This document shows positions 34,927 through 45,378 of a stretch of DNA of 64,000 nt, piece by piece. Position numbers and translations under genes: made by a program. The notes below the pieces were generated by a model. It had not been told where the DNA came from, did not search any database, and worked only from the letters and a program-made list of their open reading frames with translations. How positions within the stretch are numbered: position 1 is the stretch's first letter; every line of letters begins with the position of its first letter. The DNA is from Sphingobacterium sp. N143 (lineage in GTDB: Bacteria > Bacteroidota > Bacteroidia > Sphingobacteriales > Sphingobacteriaceae): contig NZ_JACAIS010000002.1 of assembly GCF_030325625.1 (NCBI RefSeq), positions 147,913-211,912 on the forward strand, in the 5' to 3' direction.

Positions 34927-37005
34927 TTAATAGCCTGGATTTTGCATGGCCTGTTTTTCAGCCGGTGTCAATGCAGCACCACTTTCATTGGTGGTTGCAT
35001 CCAAGAAAGATTGCGGAATCGGTCGATAGTAATGTATCTCTGGACTAAATACTGTATTTCCCCGTACATAACCATCGTTGAACGCTTTCCATCTAGCTTC
35101 CAATGTTTTAGTGCGGGCTAGATCTTCCCAGCGATACAGTTCACCACACAATTCACGTGTACGTTCGTTTAGCAAGAAGGCCATCATTTTCTGCGCATTG
35201 CTTGTGGCGCCCAGTTTCTCATAAATTGGGGCATCAACTGCTGAGTTATAAATATCAGCGACAGAATTGATCAACATCTGTGTTTCCGAAGATGCCGTGG
35301 TCTTATCCATGTCATTATTGGATTCGTAATAGGAGTTTCCTTCCCAGTAGATTGCACCATCAGCCGAAAAGCCACCGCCTTTGCCGGCGGCGTATGAATT
35401 ATTTTTATAGGCTTGTCCTCCATCGACATTTTTTGCGCGGTCTTCACCGTTTTTGTAGCCTGCCCGGCTCCGCAATTTATTAATCCACTGTATTGCATTC
35501 GCGTACTGCCCCTCCCCCTTACGGATATATGCTTCAGCCACCATCAACACGTCTTCGGCCGAACGGGCCATAATAACATCCCGGGTGCCATTGGCAGAGG
35601 CTATACTAACCCGGTAGCCATCTCTGAACTTGGAGAGCGCCACATAGCGTGATTGTACGCCATAGTAACCATTATTTCCATGTTGCCCCACCCAAGCTTG
35701 TGGTTCTCCCTGAAAGTAACGCACAAAAGTATGTGTATTTTGCATCACGCCATTCTTCAATACGCCTGTTGCATCACTTGCGACAGCTTTATAGCGTGTA
35801 TCGCCAGCGTTGTTGACAATATATTTAATACCCAGCTCACCACCTTTGAACCGCTTCGCCCCAGCAACAGTGCCCTCAGGACCAAGTGCTGCATTAGCTG
35901 CAGTCCATACAGGTGCATTAGCGGTATTATTGGCGCCATACATCGTAATAAAGGATTTCCAGAAGCGCGAATCATTGACACGATCAAAGACATCTAAGGT
36001 ATAGTTTGTAGTACGTGCATACGAGAATTCCCGATCGCCAGAGATATCACGGCTTGTTCCTGCTAAATCTTGATAAACTGCCGGGTAATAGAGATGGATT
36101 TGATTCCCATAACGCCCCCAGGTCGCCTGATCATCGGAGAACTGTGCCGATAGAACAACCTCAGATACTTTTTCGTTAGCACTATTGGCTTTTTGATAAT
36201 CCCAAAGTTTTACGTAGTCATCCACCAAGGGGTGTGCTGCAACAACTTCTGTTCCGTATTTGATAACCGCATCCAGGTCTTCTGCGGTATATTTTGAATT
36301 CCAGGCGGCATATAATTCACTTGCGCGGGTCAATCTGGCTTTAGCCACGTAATGTGCCGCGGCTGATTTGGTTACACGTCCAAATTCGGTGGCCGAAGCA
36401 GGCAACAATGTATAGGCCTGTTCAAGATCCGAAATGGCCTGCGCAAAACAAGCATCTTCCGACGCTCTGGTGAAATAGGATTCAACTTTTGTCGTTGGGG
36501 TCAGTTTTAAGGGTACACCGCCAAACTGTACAATCAGCTGTAAGTAGAAATATCCCCGCATAAAGTATCCCTCGCCAAGACGTGTGTTATAATTGGCATT
36601 GGATTTATCATAATACAGCGGTACATTTTGAATCAGGGTATTGGCAGATTCGATACCACTATACATATTGTCAAATACAGGTTGGATATTTCCGCCACCA
36701 TAAGTTGATTCAGCGGGATTAAGATCCATGCTATAACTATTAAAGCTTGGCGAAGGATTGTTTGCATCCGTAAACTCATCTACCCCAAGATTAAATAGGG
36801 CCATCCCCCAGGTATAATTATACTTAAATTTCAACTTAGAGTAAACACCGGTGGCTAGATCATCCAGTCCTGCCTGTGTTTTAAAATATTCCGTATCCGG
36901 GATGGTAATCTGCTCCTCTTTTAAAAAGTCTTTGCTACATCCATTCAATACCAGCAATCCAGCAGCACCAAAGATGGAAGCAATTAATATTTTATAATTT
37001 TTCAT
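34927..37005 (-). CDS. SusD/RagB-like surface glycan-binding lipoprotein 2
   Basis: From ATG 37005 the 692-residue protein has a lipoprotein signal peptide ending VLNG-C23, followed by SKDFLKEEQITIPDTEYF, the SusD start pattern. Helical repeats follow and the C-terminal RagB region contains FLLNERTRELCGELYRWEDLAR near residues 620-640. It ends PAEKQAMQNPGY; the final NPGY is the common SusD end and also occurs in SusD 3. At about 690 residues it is longer than most SusD proteins, so it may have extra surface insertions. It follows SusC 2 by 31 bases (22 if an ATG three codons upstream is used). Confidence 0.93.
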   Translation of the reverse strand: MKNYKILIASIFGAAGLLVLNGCSKDFLKEEQITIPDTEYFKTQAGLDDLATGVYSKLKFKYNYTWGMALFNLGVDEFTDANNPSPSFNSYSMDLNPAESTYGGGNIQPVFDNMYSGIESANTLIQNVPLYYDKSNANYNTRLGEGYFMRGYFYLQLIVQFGGVPLKLTPTTKVESYFTRASEDACFAQAISDLEQAYTLLPASATEFGRVTKSAAAHYVAKARLTRASELYAAWNSKYTAEDLDAVIKYGTEVVAAHPLVDDYVKLWDYQKANSANEKVSEVVLSAQFSDDQATWGRYGNQIHLYYPAVYQDLAGTSRDISGDREFSYARTTNYTLDVFDRVNDSRFWKSFITMYGANNTANAPVWTAANAALGPEGTVAGAKRFKGGELGIKYIVNNAGDTRYKAVASDATGVLKNGVMQNTHTFVRYFQGEPQAWVGQHGNNGYYGVQSRYVALSKFRDGYRVSIASANGTRDVIMARSAEDVLMVAEAYIRKGEGQYANAIQWINKLRSRAGYKNGEDRAKNVDGGQAYKNNSYAAGKGGGFSADGAIYWEGNSYYESNNDMDKTTASSETQMLINSVADIYNSAVDAPIYEKLGATSNAQKMMAFLLNERTRELCGELYRWEDLARTKTLEARWKAFNDGYVRGNTVFSPEIHYYRPIPQSFLDATTNESGAALTPAEKQAMQNPGY

Positions 37006-37036
37006 GAGAGTCAATTTTCTTAAATCTTTTTGCTTC

Positions 37037-40000
37037 TTAAAATCCTATGTTTACACCGATCACTACTCCTCTTGTCGTAATTGACGAACCGGGTTGTGTC
37101 CTATTATTATCATAGCTTGCCAAATCCGGATCCAAGAAATCTACTTTTGAATACAACATTGCCGGGTTCATGATCTGTGCATAGACTTTAAAATTACTGA
37201 TGCCAAGTTTTTCTACTTTTGCTTTGGGAAAATTGTACCCCAAACTTACATTCCGTAATTTAATAAATGACCCATCGCGGTAGTTCATGGAAGAATTCCA
37301 GGGATCCGCAGCTTCGCCATTTGATCCCGGTTGATAATATTCTGCATCTTCGTTGACGCCAGGGACAAAATAATCCAATTTACGCATCATAAAGCGTCCC
37401 CCCAAAGTTTCTGCACCAGTATTGATGGTATGTCCCCAACGTGAGAAAATAAAGAAAGACAAGTCAAAATTCTTATAGGTGAATGTATTCATTATCCCAC
37501 CGGACCATTTTGGGCGATAAGAGCCCAAAATCTGCCGATCATAATTTCGGTCTACTTTACCATCGGGCACACCGCCGGGACCACTGATATCCTTCACACG
37601 GATCTGTCCGGGTTTAGCACCGTATTTTGCAGCTTCTTCTGCTTCGGAGGTCTTCCAGATGCCGTCGTAGACCATGTCATAAGGGACATTTATCTCTTGA
37701 CCTACGATCCAGTTATTGGTTAAGTCTTCTTGCAGTCCATTATTTAGTTCTAGAATCTTATTTTTATCTTTTGACCAAGTTAACGTTGTATTCCACTGGA
37801 AATTGTCATTTTTAATGTTGACGGTGTTCAATTGAAAATCAATCCCCCATCCGGATGTTTTCCCCACATTTGCCAAAGTCGAACGAAATCCCAGCACAGG
37901 ATTTAACGTCATGTCAAGCAAGAGGTCATTCGTTTTCGTTTTGTACATATCCAAACTACCGTTGATGCGATTATTCAGAAATCCAAAATCAATTCCTGCA
38001 TTATATTGCGTGGTACGCTCCCAACCTAACTCTGGATTTGCCATTTTTTTGGGGCTCGCAGCAGAAGGATCCGAAGCGACATACCCCGGTGTTGAATTTG
38101 TTGCGCTCCAATTATAAAAATTTTGCGTCAATCCTCCTTTTGTTTCATAAGGGCTAATTGCAGCATTACCTACTATACCTGCTCCCAAGCGTAATTTTAA
38201 GGTGTTGATAAATCGGGCATCTTTCATAAACTCTTCTTGGTCAATGCGCCAGGAAGCTGCTACAGATGGGAATGAACTCCATTGGTGACCTGGTGCCAAT
38301 ACCGACGAGCCATCCCATCGCACAAAAGCAGTCAACATATAACGGTCTTTATAGCTATAGTTTGCACGGGCCATATAGGACTCTCTTTGCTCCTCTAATA
38401 GACCTGTTCCCCAACTGCCGATAAAGCCTCCAGAGTTAATATTATACCATAACTCCCGTGCACTATAGACATCTGTCGCACGCATATCGCTCGTTTCAAC
38501 ATTTCTTTTCGATGAACTCTGCAATAAGGTAATGCCTAAATGATGATCTGTTCCAAAGTCGCGATCGTAGTAAATCAAATGATCCAAGGTCCAAGAAAGA
38601 TCTCGACGCGTGGAATATCTTACCGCATTATTTCCATCCCCATTAATCCCTTCCGCGGCATTTGCCAAGCCCGAACGGTTATATCTAAACTCCGGTCCAA
38701 ATTGCACGCGATATTTCAACCCTTTCAAAGGCTCATAAATCTGTCCAAAATCCAATTGGCTAAAGAAACTACCATTCGCACCAAAAGTCTGCCGTTGATT
38801 GGTATTGTGTTCCAATTCATTCACCGGATTGATGATATTGATATCACCTGCGGCAGGGTTTCTCAGGTAGTTCCCATTCTCATCATAGGGTACTGTCCAA
38901 GGCAACATTCCTCGTAAAGCACTGTAATAATCACCTGCTCCGGTAACCGATTTGGAAAAGTTGTACCCGTAATCTTGATCTGAGAAAAACGCATTTAGGG
39001 AGGTTCCCATGGTAAACCATTTGGTCGGAGTCGCCTCAAAACTTACTTTTGAGGTGTAACGATTAAACTTTTGACCAGGTTGTGTTGCATCTTGCTTCAG
39101 ATAGCCAAATGAACCATAGCCTTTCGAATGCTCACCACCTCCAGAGACACTTAAGGTATGTTCTGTCGATAAGGCATTTTTACGCCCAGCATCAGCCCAA
39201 TCGTAGTTCCCTACCAATCGCGGATCCCAAACCGTATTATTATTGGTCCAACCTTTGGCAATATTGGCCCAGGAGGCTGCAACAGACCCCCACTTTGAAA
39301 AGTCATTTGTATAATTAGGTGTTGTGGTTCCAAATTTTGCCAAACGTGCATAATCCAACCATTCGGCAGCATTCATATACGCTGTGACGTCATACATCTT
39401 TTCGAGTGTTGCTGTACCGGCATAATTTAATACCAAACGACCTTTTTTCCCTTGTTTGGTTGTCACCAAGACCACGCCATTCGCTCCGCGCGAGCCATAT
39501 ACAGCTGTTGCAGAAGCATCTTTTAAGACATCTATAGTCTCTATATCACTGGGATTAATATTGTCAATGCCACTGGCCTGCAATACCATCCCATCGACTA
39601 CATAAAGTGGCCCCTGATTTGCAGTGATCGACCTGACACCTCTTATCGTGATATTACCCGTTGTACCTGGCCGTTGTGTCGATGTAATATCAACACCCGC
39701 AACCTTGCCCTGCATCGCCTGTAATGCATCTTTTACGGGCATTGCTTTCAGTTCTTTTTCGCCCACACTCGCTATCGAACCCGTCACATCTTTCTTTTTC
39801 ATGGTGCCGTATCCAACCACAACGACTTCGTCCATGACATCGACCTTTTGTGTTAGAACTACATGGAAGCTATTTTGACTACCCACAGAAATTTCTTGGG
39901 ATTCAAAACCAAGGCTTCTAAACGCCAATACATCAGACGGGAGTGCATTGATGGTAAATAAACCGTCGGCATTGGTCTTTGCCGTCATCGCTTTTCCTTT

Positions 40001-40165
40001 TACCTGTACCGTCACACCCTGGATAGGTGAACCTTTTTCATCATTTACCTTTCCAGTCCTAGTGGTTTGAGCAAATAAATTTAATGTACACAGCATCGCC
40101 ACAAATAGCAAAAAAGTGTACTTCTTTACCTGATGATCAAACCTAATTGTTAAATAGTTTATCAT
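37037..40165 (-). CDS. SusC/RagA-family TonB-dependent transporter 2
   Basis: The 1,042-residue protein has a signal peptide cut near LFAQ (residue 33), a regulatory-like domain (GSPIQGVTVQVKGKAM), the TonB box region DEVVVVGYGTMKKKDVTGS and the plug signature TAVYGSRGANGVVLVTTKQG. The barrel ends in Phe (GVVIGVNIGF). It forms a unit with SusD 2 only; a terminator follows SusD 2. Its ATG is 200 bases downstream of an operator-like repeat that overlaps the terminator of the preceding unit. Confidence 0.94.
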   Translation of the reverse strand: MINYLTIRFDHQVKKYTFLLFVAMLCTLNLFAQTTRTGKVNDEKGSPIQGVTVQVKGKAMTAKTNADGLFTINALPSDVLAFRSLGFESQEISVGSQNSFHVVLTQKVDVMDEVVVVGYGTMKKKDVTGSIASVGEKELKAMPVKDALQAMQGKVAGVDITSTQRPGTTGNITIRGVRSITANQGPLYVVDGMVLQASGIDNINPSDIETIDVLKDASATAVYGSRGANGVVLVTTKQGKKGRLVLNYAGTATLEKMYDVTAYMNAAEWLDYARLAKFGTTTPNYTNDFSKWGSVAASWANIAKGWTNNNTVWDPRLVGNYDWADAGRKNALSTEHTLSVSGGGEHSKGYGSFGYLKQDATQPGQKFNRYTSKVSFEATPTKWFTMGTSLNAFFSDQDYGYNFSKSVTGAGDYYSALRGMLPWTVPYDENGNYLRNPAAGDINIINPVNELEHNTNQRQTFGANGSFFSQLDFGQIYEPLKGLKYRVQFGPEFRYNRSGLANAAEGINGDGNNAVRYSTRRDLSWTLDHLIYYDRDFGTDHHLGITLLQSSSKRNVETSDMRATDVYSARELWYNINSGGFIGSWGTGLLEEQRESYMARANYSYKDRYMLTAFVRWDGSSVLAPGHQWSSFPSVAASWRIDQEEFMKDARFINTLKLRLGAGIVGNAAISPYETKGGLTQNFYNWSATNSTPGYVASDPSAASPKKMANPELGWERTTQYNAGIDFGFLNNRINGSLDMYKTKTNDLLLDMTLNPVLGFRSTLANVGKTSGWGIDFQLNTVNIKNDNFQWNTTLTWSKDKNKILELNNGLQEDLTNNWIVGQEINVPYDMVYDGIWKTSEAEEAAKYGAKPGQIRVKDISGPGGVPDGKVDRNYDRQILGSYRPKWSGGIMNTFTYKNFDLSFFIFSRWGHTINTGAETLGGRFMMRKLDYFVPGVNEDAEYYQPGSNGEAADPWNSSMNYRDGSFIKLRNVSLGYNFPKAKVEKLGISNFKVYAQIMNPAMLYSKVDFLDPDLASYDNNRTQPGSSITTRGVVIGVNIGF

Positions 40166-40336
40166 TAAAGTATTATTTAGGTATTATATTATTCTTTCCC
40201 TTGTTGATCTACGGTAGTGAAAATCGATTTCGTTATACGAGACAATAAAAAGCTATATGATCTTTATGTATTGTTTTATTAGGATAATTGGCTAAAAAAG
40301 ATAATCAGAATTCCGCTAAGGCTTATAATCTTGGCT

Positions 40337-40372
40337 AAAAATAACAGGATGATTTGTAATAACCATCCTGTT
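40337..40372 (-). terminator. Terminator after SusD 3, overlapping an operator-like site
   Basis: AACAGGATG (40343-40351) and CATCCTGTT (40364-40372) form a 9-bp perfect stem. Read on the minus strand it is followed by ATTTTTAG. The CATCCTG arm is also the first half of direct repeat g. Confidence 0.7.
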
Positions 40373-40380
40373 CAATCCTG
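40365..40380 (-). promoter_or_regulatory. Operator-like direct repeat, copy g
   Basis: ATCCTG (40365-40370) and ATCCTG (40375-40380) are identical half-sites 10 bases apart, 200 bases upstream of SusC 2. An inverted half-site (CAGGAT, 40345-40350) is added by the terminator arm. Confidence 0.55.
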
Positions 40381-40414
40381 TCATTAGCTGGCGCCAAAAA
40401 CAGAAAAAGTATGA

Positions 40415-41920
40415 TCAATATCCGGGGTTCTGTGTATATAGTCCGGGGCTATTGTCGAGTTCGGATTGTGGCACAGGGTAAAGCACATAATTGACTTGAA
40501 AATCTGACATTTGCTTTGCGACGTCCTCTTTCGTGATCCAAGCTTTCATGACAGATTCGACCGTCCCACTACGGATAAGATCAAACCAACGCAACCCCTC
40601 CCCAATAAACTCCCGTCTTCTTTCGTCCATTAACTGCGTTTTAGTTACATGAGCTAGCTCTGTTGTCAATCCAGCTCGTTTTCGGATTTGATTGACAACT
40701 GCATCCACATCCGATGTTGTTGAACCAGAAGCACCATTCAATACACATTCCGCTTTTAATAGCAACAGGTCAGTATAGCGAAACACGATGTAATTAATGG
40801 GCCAATCCATTCGATTTGCCGGCACTTTGGTCACATCAACAAATTTCTTAACAAAAGATCTTGTTTCAACAACATTACCATAGGTATATCCTTGCTGAAT
40901 ACTGAATGTTTTCCTGCTATCACTTGCATCGTACAATTTAAGCAAGTCATCAGATACAGGTCTAATCGTTAGGCCTCCTTGTGTGGCCAGTCCAAGTGAA
41001 TTGAACCAATTGTCTGGCACGAGTACCCAAGGAAATGTTGCCCCAACAACAGGGTTAGCGCCACTGGAATACTCTATGTTGAAGATCACTTCCTTGTTGC
41101 GTTCATTACCATAATCAAACACGCTATTATAGCTGGTCAATAGACTAAATTCATTGCTATTGATCACATCGTTGAACTGCTCCACAGCTTTCGCCCATTC
41201 ATTGCTGTTCAAGCCCGCTCCTTGAACACCCAATGTAGGTCCTGATCGCGTCATATAAACCAATCCCAGCAACATTTTTGCTGCATATTTATTGGCCCGG
41301 CCTTTATCTACGGCTGCATAGGCACTGGGGGCTGGAAGCGCATTAATAGCCTTGTTCAGATCTTCAATAATCAGGGCATACAGCTCCTCCACGTTGCTAC
41401 GTCCAATATTTTTGGCTTGACTGGCAGATACCACCTTGTCGATCAATGGCACCTTTCCGAAGTATCTTATCAAATCAAAATAAAAAAATGCACGCAAAAA
41501 TTGGGCTTCGCCTTCCATTCTATTGCGAAGATTCGCATCCGCGATGGCTGTTGCGCCATTTGCCGTAAGTTGTTCCAAATAGTTGTTTACACGAAATATA
41601 CCGTTGAAATTTGTTTGCCACGCTTCTATTACATAGGGATTACTGGCAATTGTTTTATGAAAACTATTGATCCCTTCCCAATCACGTACCCCGCCATCCG
41701 ACACGGCGTACAAATTGTCAGATCGTGTCTCCGACAGATTCATCAAGCGGTCTGGATATTCCCGTGTACTATTATATATGGCGTTCAGTCCTTGAACAAA
41801 ATCATTCGTAGTCTTAAAGTATGTATCTGAAGTTGCACTCGAAATCGGCTGCTGGTCCAAATCCATTTTGCAAGATCCCAATAGACCTGCTATCAACAAA
41901 AATATACTCAATTTTTTCAT
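40415..41920 (-). CDS. SusD/RagB-like surface glycan-binding lipoprotein 3
   Basis: The 501-residue protein has a lipoprotein signal ending LLGS-C17 followed by KMDLDQQPISSATSDTYF. TPR-like helices follow, then the C-terminal signature MDERRREFIGEGLRWFDLIRSG near residues 429-450 and the ending LYTQNPGY. Length is typical. It starts 4 bases after the stop of SusC 3, so the pair is tightly coupled. It binds the glycan that SusC 3 imports; sequence alone does not say how the preference differs from pairs 1 and 2. Confidence 0.94.
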   Translation of the reverse strand: MKKLSIFLLIAGLLGSCKMDLDQQPISSATSDTYFKTTNDFVQGLNAIYNSTREYPDRLMNLSETRSDNLYAVSDGGVRDWEGINSFHKTIASNPYVIEAWQTNFNGIFRVNNYLEQLTANGATAIADANLRNRMEGEAQFLRAFFYFDLIRYFGKVPLIDKVVSASQAKNIGRSNVEELYALIIEDLNKAINALPAPSAYAAVDKGRANKYAAKMLLGLVYMTRSGPTLGVQGAGLNSNEWAKAVEQFNDVINSNEFSLLTSYNSVFDYGNERNKEVIFNIEYSSGANPVVGATFPWVLVPDNWFNSLGLATQGGLTIRPVSDDLLKLYDASDSRKTFSIQQGYTYGNVVETRSFVKKFVDVTKVPANRMDWPINYIVFRYTDLLLLKAECVLNGASGSTTSDVDAVVNQIRKRAGLTTELAHVTKTQLMDERRREFIGEGLRWFDLIRSGTVESVMKAWITKEDVAKQMSDFQVNYVLYPVPQSELDNSPGLYTQNPGY

Positions 41921-41924
41921 TGTC

Positions 41925-44900
41925 TTAAAAATTTACGTTTAAACCAAATGTTACTGTCTTGGGAATTGCCAAGCCTCCATAATCGCCCGCTTCGGGATAA
42001 TCAGCGCTTCCGCTGAGATTTGTATTTGAAGATTCTGGATTTACACCACCATCATATTTGTCCTTTCCCCAAAAATTCTCCAATGTCACGAATAAACGGA
42101 CTAAGCTAAGTTTGGATTGATTCCCCAATTTTAGGTCTTTTATATTATAGCCTAAAGTCACATTCCGTAGGCGCCAATAATCAGAAGAATACAACCAATC
42201 TGTATTTTTAATCCGTCCGAATGTTGAATACGCCTTTCCCACACGGCCTTCTCCCGGATCCTCTTCTGAACGCCATCTATCCCGATAAAACCCAAGTGCA
42301 TTGTCCGATGACCCCTGACCGGTGCGTCCCAATGCCCGTCCCAATAGGGAATAGATATGACCTCCATTTTGGCCTTGGAACATGAAACTCAGGTCAAAAT
42401 TTTTATACTTAAAGTTGTTGGTTATTCCCCATACATAACTTGGGTTTGGATGTCCCACTATTACGCGGTCATTGGCATCGATCACACCATCAGCATTTGC
42501 ATCTACATACTTTGGATCACCTGCATTTTGGCTACCATACAATGCAGCCCCGGCATCAATGTCTGCTTGGCTCAATATACCATCTTGTTTAACCACATAA
42601 ATACTATACATCGGTTCACCAACCCGTAAAAGGCTATGTTGGATATCAAACGAAGACGGAATTAAGATTTCTCTTTGCTCACCATCAAGTTTTGTTACCT
42701 TATTGGAATTATGACTGATGTTAAAAGAGGTGGACCACGAAAAATCCGATTTTCTGATCTGATGGGAAGTGATCTCGAAATCCCAACCTTTACTTTTTAC
42801 TTCGCCGGCATTATCTAAATAGGAAGGAAAACCTGTTGCCAACATGGAAGGCACATTCAACAATAGATCACTGCTCTTACGCGTATACCAGTCAAACGAT
42901 CCCGTAATACGGGATCCCAACAGGCCAAAATCCAATCCAACATCATAAGTTCGGGATTTTTCCCATTTTAGGTCCGGATTAATGATATTGCTTGGCGCCT
43001 GTCCGGATGCCGAAAGGCCATTTGACGAATAATTATAAAAGCCCAATAAGGCAACGCTGCTGTAATCTCCAATATTATTATTTCCAGATTCACCATAACT
43101 TCCGCGCAATTTCAGCTCATTGATAAAATTGATTGGTTTCATAAAATTCTCCTCTGACAAACGCCAACCCATGGACAGTGATGGGAACCAACCCCATTTT
43201 GTATTGGATCCAAAACGCGATGAGCCGTCCCGCCGAATACTACCAGACAGCAAATATTTACCATCATAGGCGTATTGAACCCGTCCAAAATAAGACAGTA
43301 AGACGCTCTGTGTGGCCCCTGTTGAAGCCACCGTAGCGACTGCGCCATTCAAAGTTGTTATGGAACTATTGGTATAACCTCCCTGTGAGGTGATGGAAGA
43401 GGTTTCCAATTTATCAAAATTATAGGCTTGTCCCAATAAAGCAGTAATATCATGTTTGTCAATATTGAAATGATAGTTTAAGGTGTTTTCATTGACAAAA
43501 GTTTGCTTTCGATACACACTATTGGATCCATAGGTCGCTTGATTCGGGTTGTTGGTTCGATTGGCCAAAGTTCCGCCTACGGTATAGGGCTGAAATCTAT
43601 TGCTTCGACTATCGGTTTGATCCAAATTGACCGTAGTCTTAAAATTTAAGTTCTCCAGGATATTGTACTGTCCATAAACTGTCCCCAATAAACGTGAAAT
43701 TTTGTTTTCCCCGACATAATAGTTCAATTTTGCAATCGGATCATTTGTTGATGTGCTCCAAGGATATTTTTCGTTGTCAAAAACGTTCACCGTTCCTGCA
43801 GGATGATCCTGAACCGGTGACATCGAATAAATCTGATGCATAATATTATCCTTTCCTTCCACACCGGGGTCATTTCCTATTGAATAAGTAGGCGCTAGGT
43901 TTAAACCGAATGCGAATTTTTTATTCGGTTTCACTTCGACGTTAGCGCGGGCTGTATAATTTTTATAGTCCAATCCTTTCACAATACCCTGTTGATTGAG
44001 ATAATTCCCCGAGACATAATAATTGACAAATTCTGTCGCTCCCGAGGCGGCAACCTGGTAATTTTGGATCAGTCCTTTTCGATACGCTTCATCCTGCCAA
44101 TTTATGAGATAAAGTCCGGGATGTCCAGGTTCCAACCAACGGTCGTCATACATATAAGACGTATTATAAGTTCCATCGGCGAGCCCCAATATCTTCCTTC
44201 GTTCGGCATTGCTTTGGCTTGCCAACCGTCCTGTACCTGAGGCTTCCCATTGCGCATTGATCATCTCCACCGCTCTATCAATCCATTCCTCACCATTCAA
44301 CATATCCAATTTCTTATAAGCCTCAGAAATGCCAACGTATGAATTGAGGCTTACTTTGGCCTGGCCACTCTTTCCGCGTTTTGTGGTGATCAGAACAACA
44401 CCATTTGCCGCCCGGGACCCATAAATTGCAGCTGCAGATGCATCTTTTAAGACCTCCACCGATTCAATATCGTTGGGGTTCATATTGTCCAAAGGATTTC
44501 CCGAGGCATAGTTTCCCGAACCATTCTGTGCTGCCGTTGATAAGGGGAAACCATCAATAACGTACAAGGGTTCACTACCAGCAGTAATAGAACCCGATCC
44601 CCTGACCTGAACACTTAACCCTTTTCCGGGAACACCTGTGGATTGCTTGACCCTTACCCCAGACATCTGTCCGATCAAGGCCTGATCAACACGCGCAATA
44701 GGCCGCTCGTCGAGGTTTTCTGCATTAAATTTTGAAACTGGAGCAATAAGATTAGTTCGTTTTTGGGACCCATAGCCAATGACAACGACTTCATCAAGCG
44801 ATTCTTGCTTGGGCGTCATATTCACCTGCAAAAAAGAGAGGTTGGATACGTTTAAGGTGTTAGTGAGGTATTCTATCGAAGTGAAGGTAATTTTATCTCC

Positions 44901-45098
44901 TGGCTTGGCAACGATACCAAATTCACCATTTTGATTGGTTGTTCCACTACCTTTGCCGTTCACATGGATTGTCACTCCGCTGATAGGCTGACTTTTATCG
45001 TCAACAACTTTCCCCTTCAGTAGTTCTTGAGCGTATAACACCTGAGTCAAAGCCAACTGGGTCATTACTACGGTACCATATCGTAAGATATTTTTCAT
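41925..45098 (-). CDS. SusC/RagA-family TonB-dependent transporter 3
   Basis: The 1,057-residue protein has a signal peptide cut near VLYAQ (residue 24), a regulatory-like domain (SQPISGVTIHVNGKGSG), the TonB box region LDEVVVIGYGSQKRTN and the plug signature AAIYGSRAANGVVLITTKRG. A barrel follows, ending TFGLNVNF. All parts of a SusC transporter are present. It heads a two-gene unit with SusD 3; a 15-bp terminator hairpin separates it from the GH106 gene upstream. A degenerate operator-like site lies 73 bases upstream. Confidence 0.94.
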   Translation of the reverse strand: MKNILRYGTVVMTQLALTQVLYAQELLKGKVVDDKSQPISGVTIHVNGKGSGTTNQNGEFGIVAKPGDKITFTSIEYLTNTLNVSNLSFLQVNMTPKQESLDEVVVIGYGSQKRTNLIAPVSKFNAENLDERPIARVDQALIGQMSGVRVKQSTGVPGKGLSVQVRGSGSITAGSEPLYVIDGFPLSTAAQNGSGNYASGNPLDNMNPNDIESVEVLKDASAAAIYGSRAANGVVLITTKRGKSGQAKVSLNSYVGISEAYKKLDMLNGEEWIDRAVEMINAQWEASGTGRLASQSNAERRKILGLADGTYNTSYMYDDRWLEPGHPGLYLINWQDEAYRKGLIQNYQVAASGATEFVNYYVSGNYLNQQGIVKGLDYKNYTARANVEVKPNKKFAFGLNLAPTYSIGNDPGVEGKDNIMHQIYSMSPVQDHPAGTVNVFDNEKYPWSTSTNDPIAKLNYYVGENKISRLLGTVYGQYNILENLNFKTTVNLDQTDSRSNRFQPYTVGGTLANRTNNPNQATYGSNSVYRKQTFVNENTLNYHFNIDKHDITALLGQAYNFDKLETSSITSQGGYTNSSITTLNGAVATVASTGATQSVLLSYFGRVQYAYDGKYLLSGSIRRDGSSRFGSNTKWGWFPSLSMGWRLSEENFMKPINFINELKLRGSYGESGNNNIGDYSSVALLGFYNYSSNGLSASGQAPSNIINPDLKWEKSRTYDVGLDFGLLGSRITGSFDWYTRKSSDLLLNVPSMLATGFPSYLDNAGEVKSKGWDFEITSHQIRKSDFSWSTSFNISHNSNKVTKLDGEQREILIPSSFDIQHSLLRVGEPMYSIYVVKQDGILSQADIDAGAALYGSQNAGDPKYVDANADGVIDANDRVIVGHPNPSYVWGITNNFKYKNFDLSFMFQGQNGGHIYSLLGRALGRTGQGSSDNALGFYRDRWRSEEDPGEGRVGKAYSTFGRIKNTDWLYSSDYWRLRNVTLGYNIKDLKLGNQSKLSLVRLFVTLENFWGKDKYDGGVNPESSNTNLSGSADYPEAGDYGGLAIPKTVTFGLNVNF

Positions 45099-45170
45099 GG
45101 ATTGAAGTTTAAATTGTTATTTGTGATTTATATTGGTTACTGGAAGTTATAGTATCCCTTTAAACTAACT

Positions 45171-45186
45171 ATCCTGAACTTACAGG
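45171..45186 (-). promoter_or_regulatory. Operator-like repeat, copy c (degenerate)
   Basis: ATCCTG (45171-45176) is followed 10 bases on by TACAGG. The whole 16 bases differ from copy e (GTCCTGAACTTACCTG) at only three positions. It lies 73 bases before SusC 3. Confidence 0.4.
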
Positions 45187-45213
45187 CTCACATGTATCCA
45201 GTATGTTACAGAA

Positions 45214-45245
45214 ATCAAAAGGCCCCATAAATGGGGCCTTTTGAT
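45214..45245 (-). terminator. Strong terminator ending the 59.2->45.4 kb unit
   Basis: ATCAAAAGGCCCCAT (45214-45228) and ATGGGGCCTTTTGAT (45231-45245) form a perfect 15-bp stem with a very small loop, followed on the minus strand by T-rich sequence. Confidence 0.85.
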
Positions 45246-45285
45246 AGTTATTATTTTTCAATAATGTAACAAGTTTATCTTCTTT

Positions 45286-45378
45286 TCAATCCAATCGAAG
45301 CTCCATATAAGCTTCTTGTCCTGGTGAAAAGTTGACCAGCCAGTTATAATCTACAACGACAGATCCAATCGTTTTCAC
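45286..45378 (-). pseudogene. 30-codon coding-like remnant directly after the GH106 stop
   Basis: The codon after the GH106 TAA is GTG, and the same frame stays open for 30 codons with protein-like content (for example DYNWLVNFSPGQEAYMEL) to a TGA at 45286-45288. The GH106 protein appears complete without it. It may be the tail of a deleted neighbouring gene, a tiny gene or a lost C-terminal extension. Confidence 0.35.
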
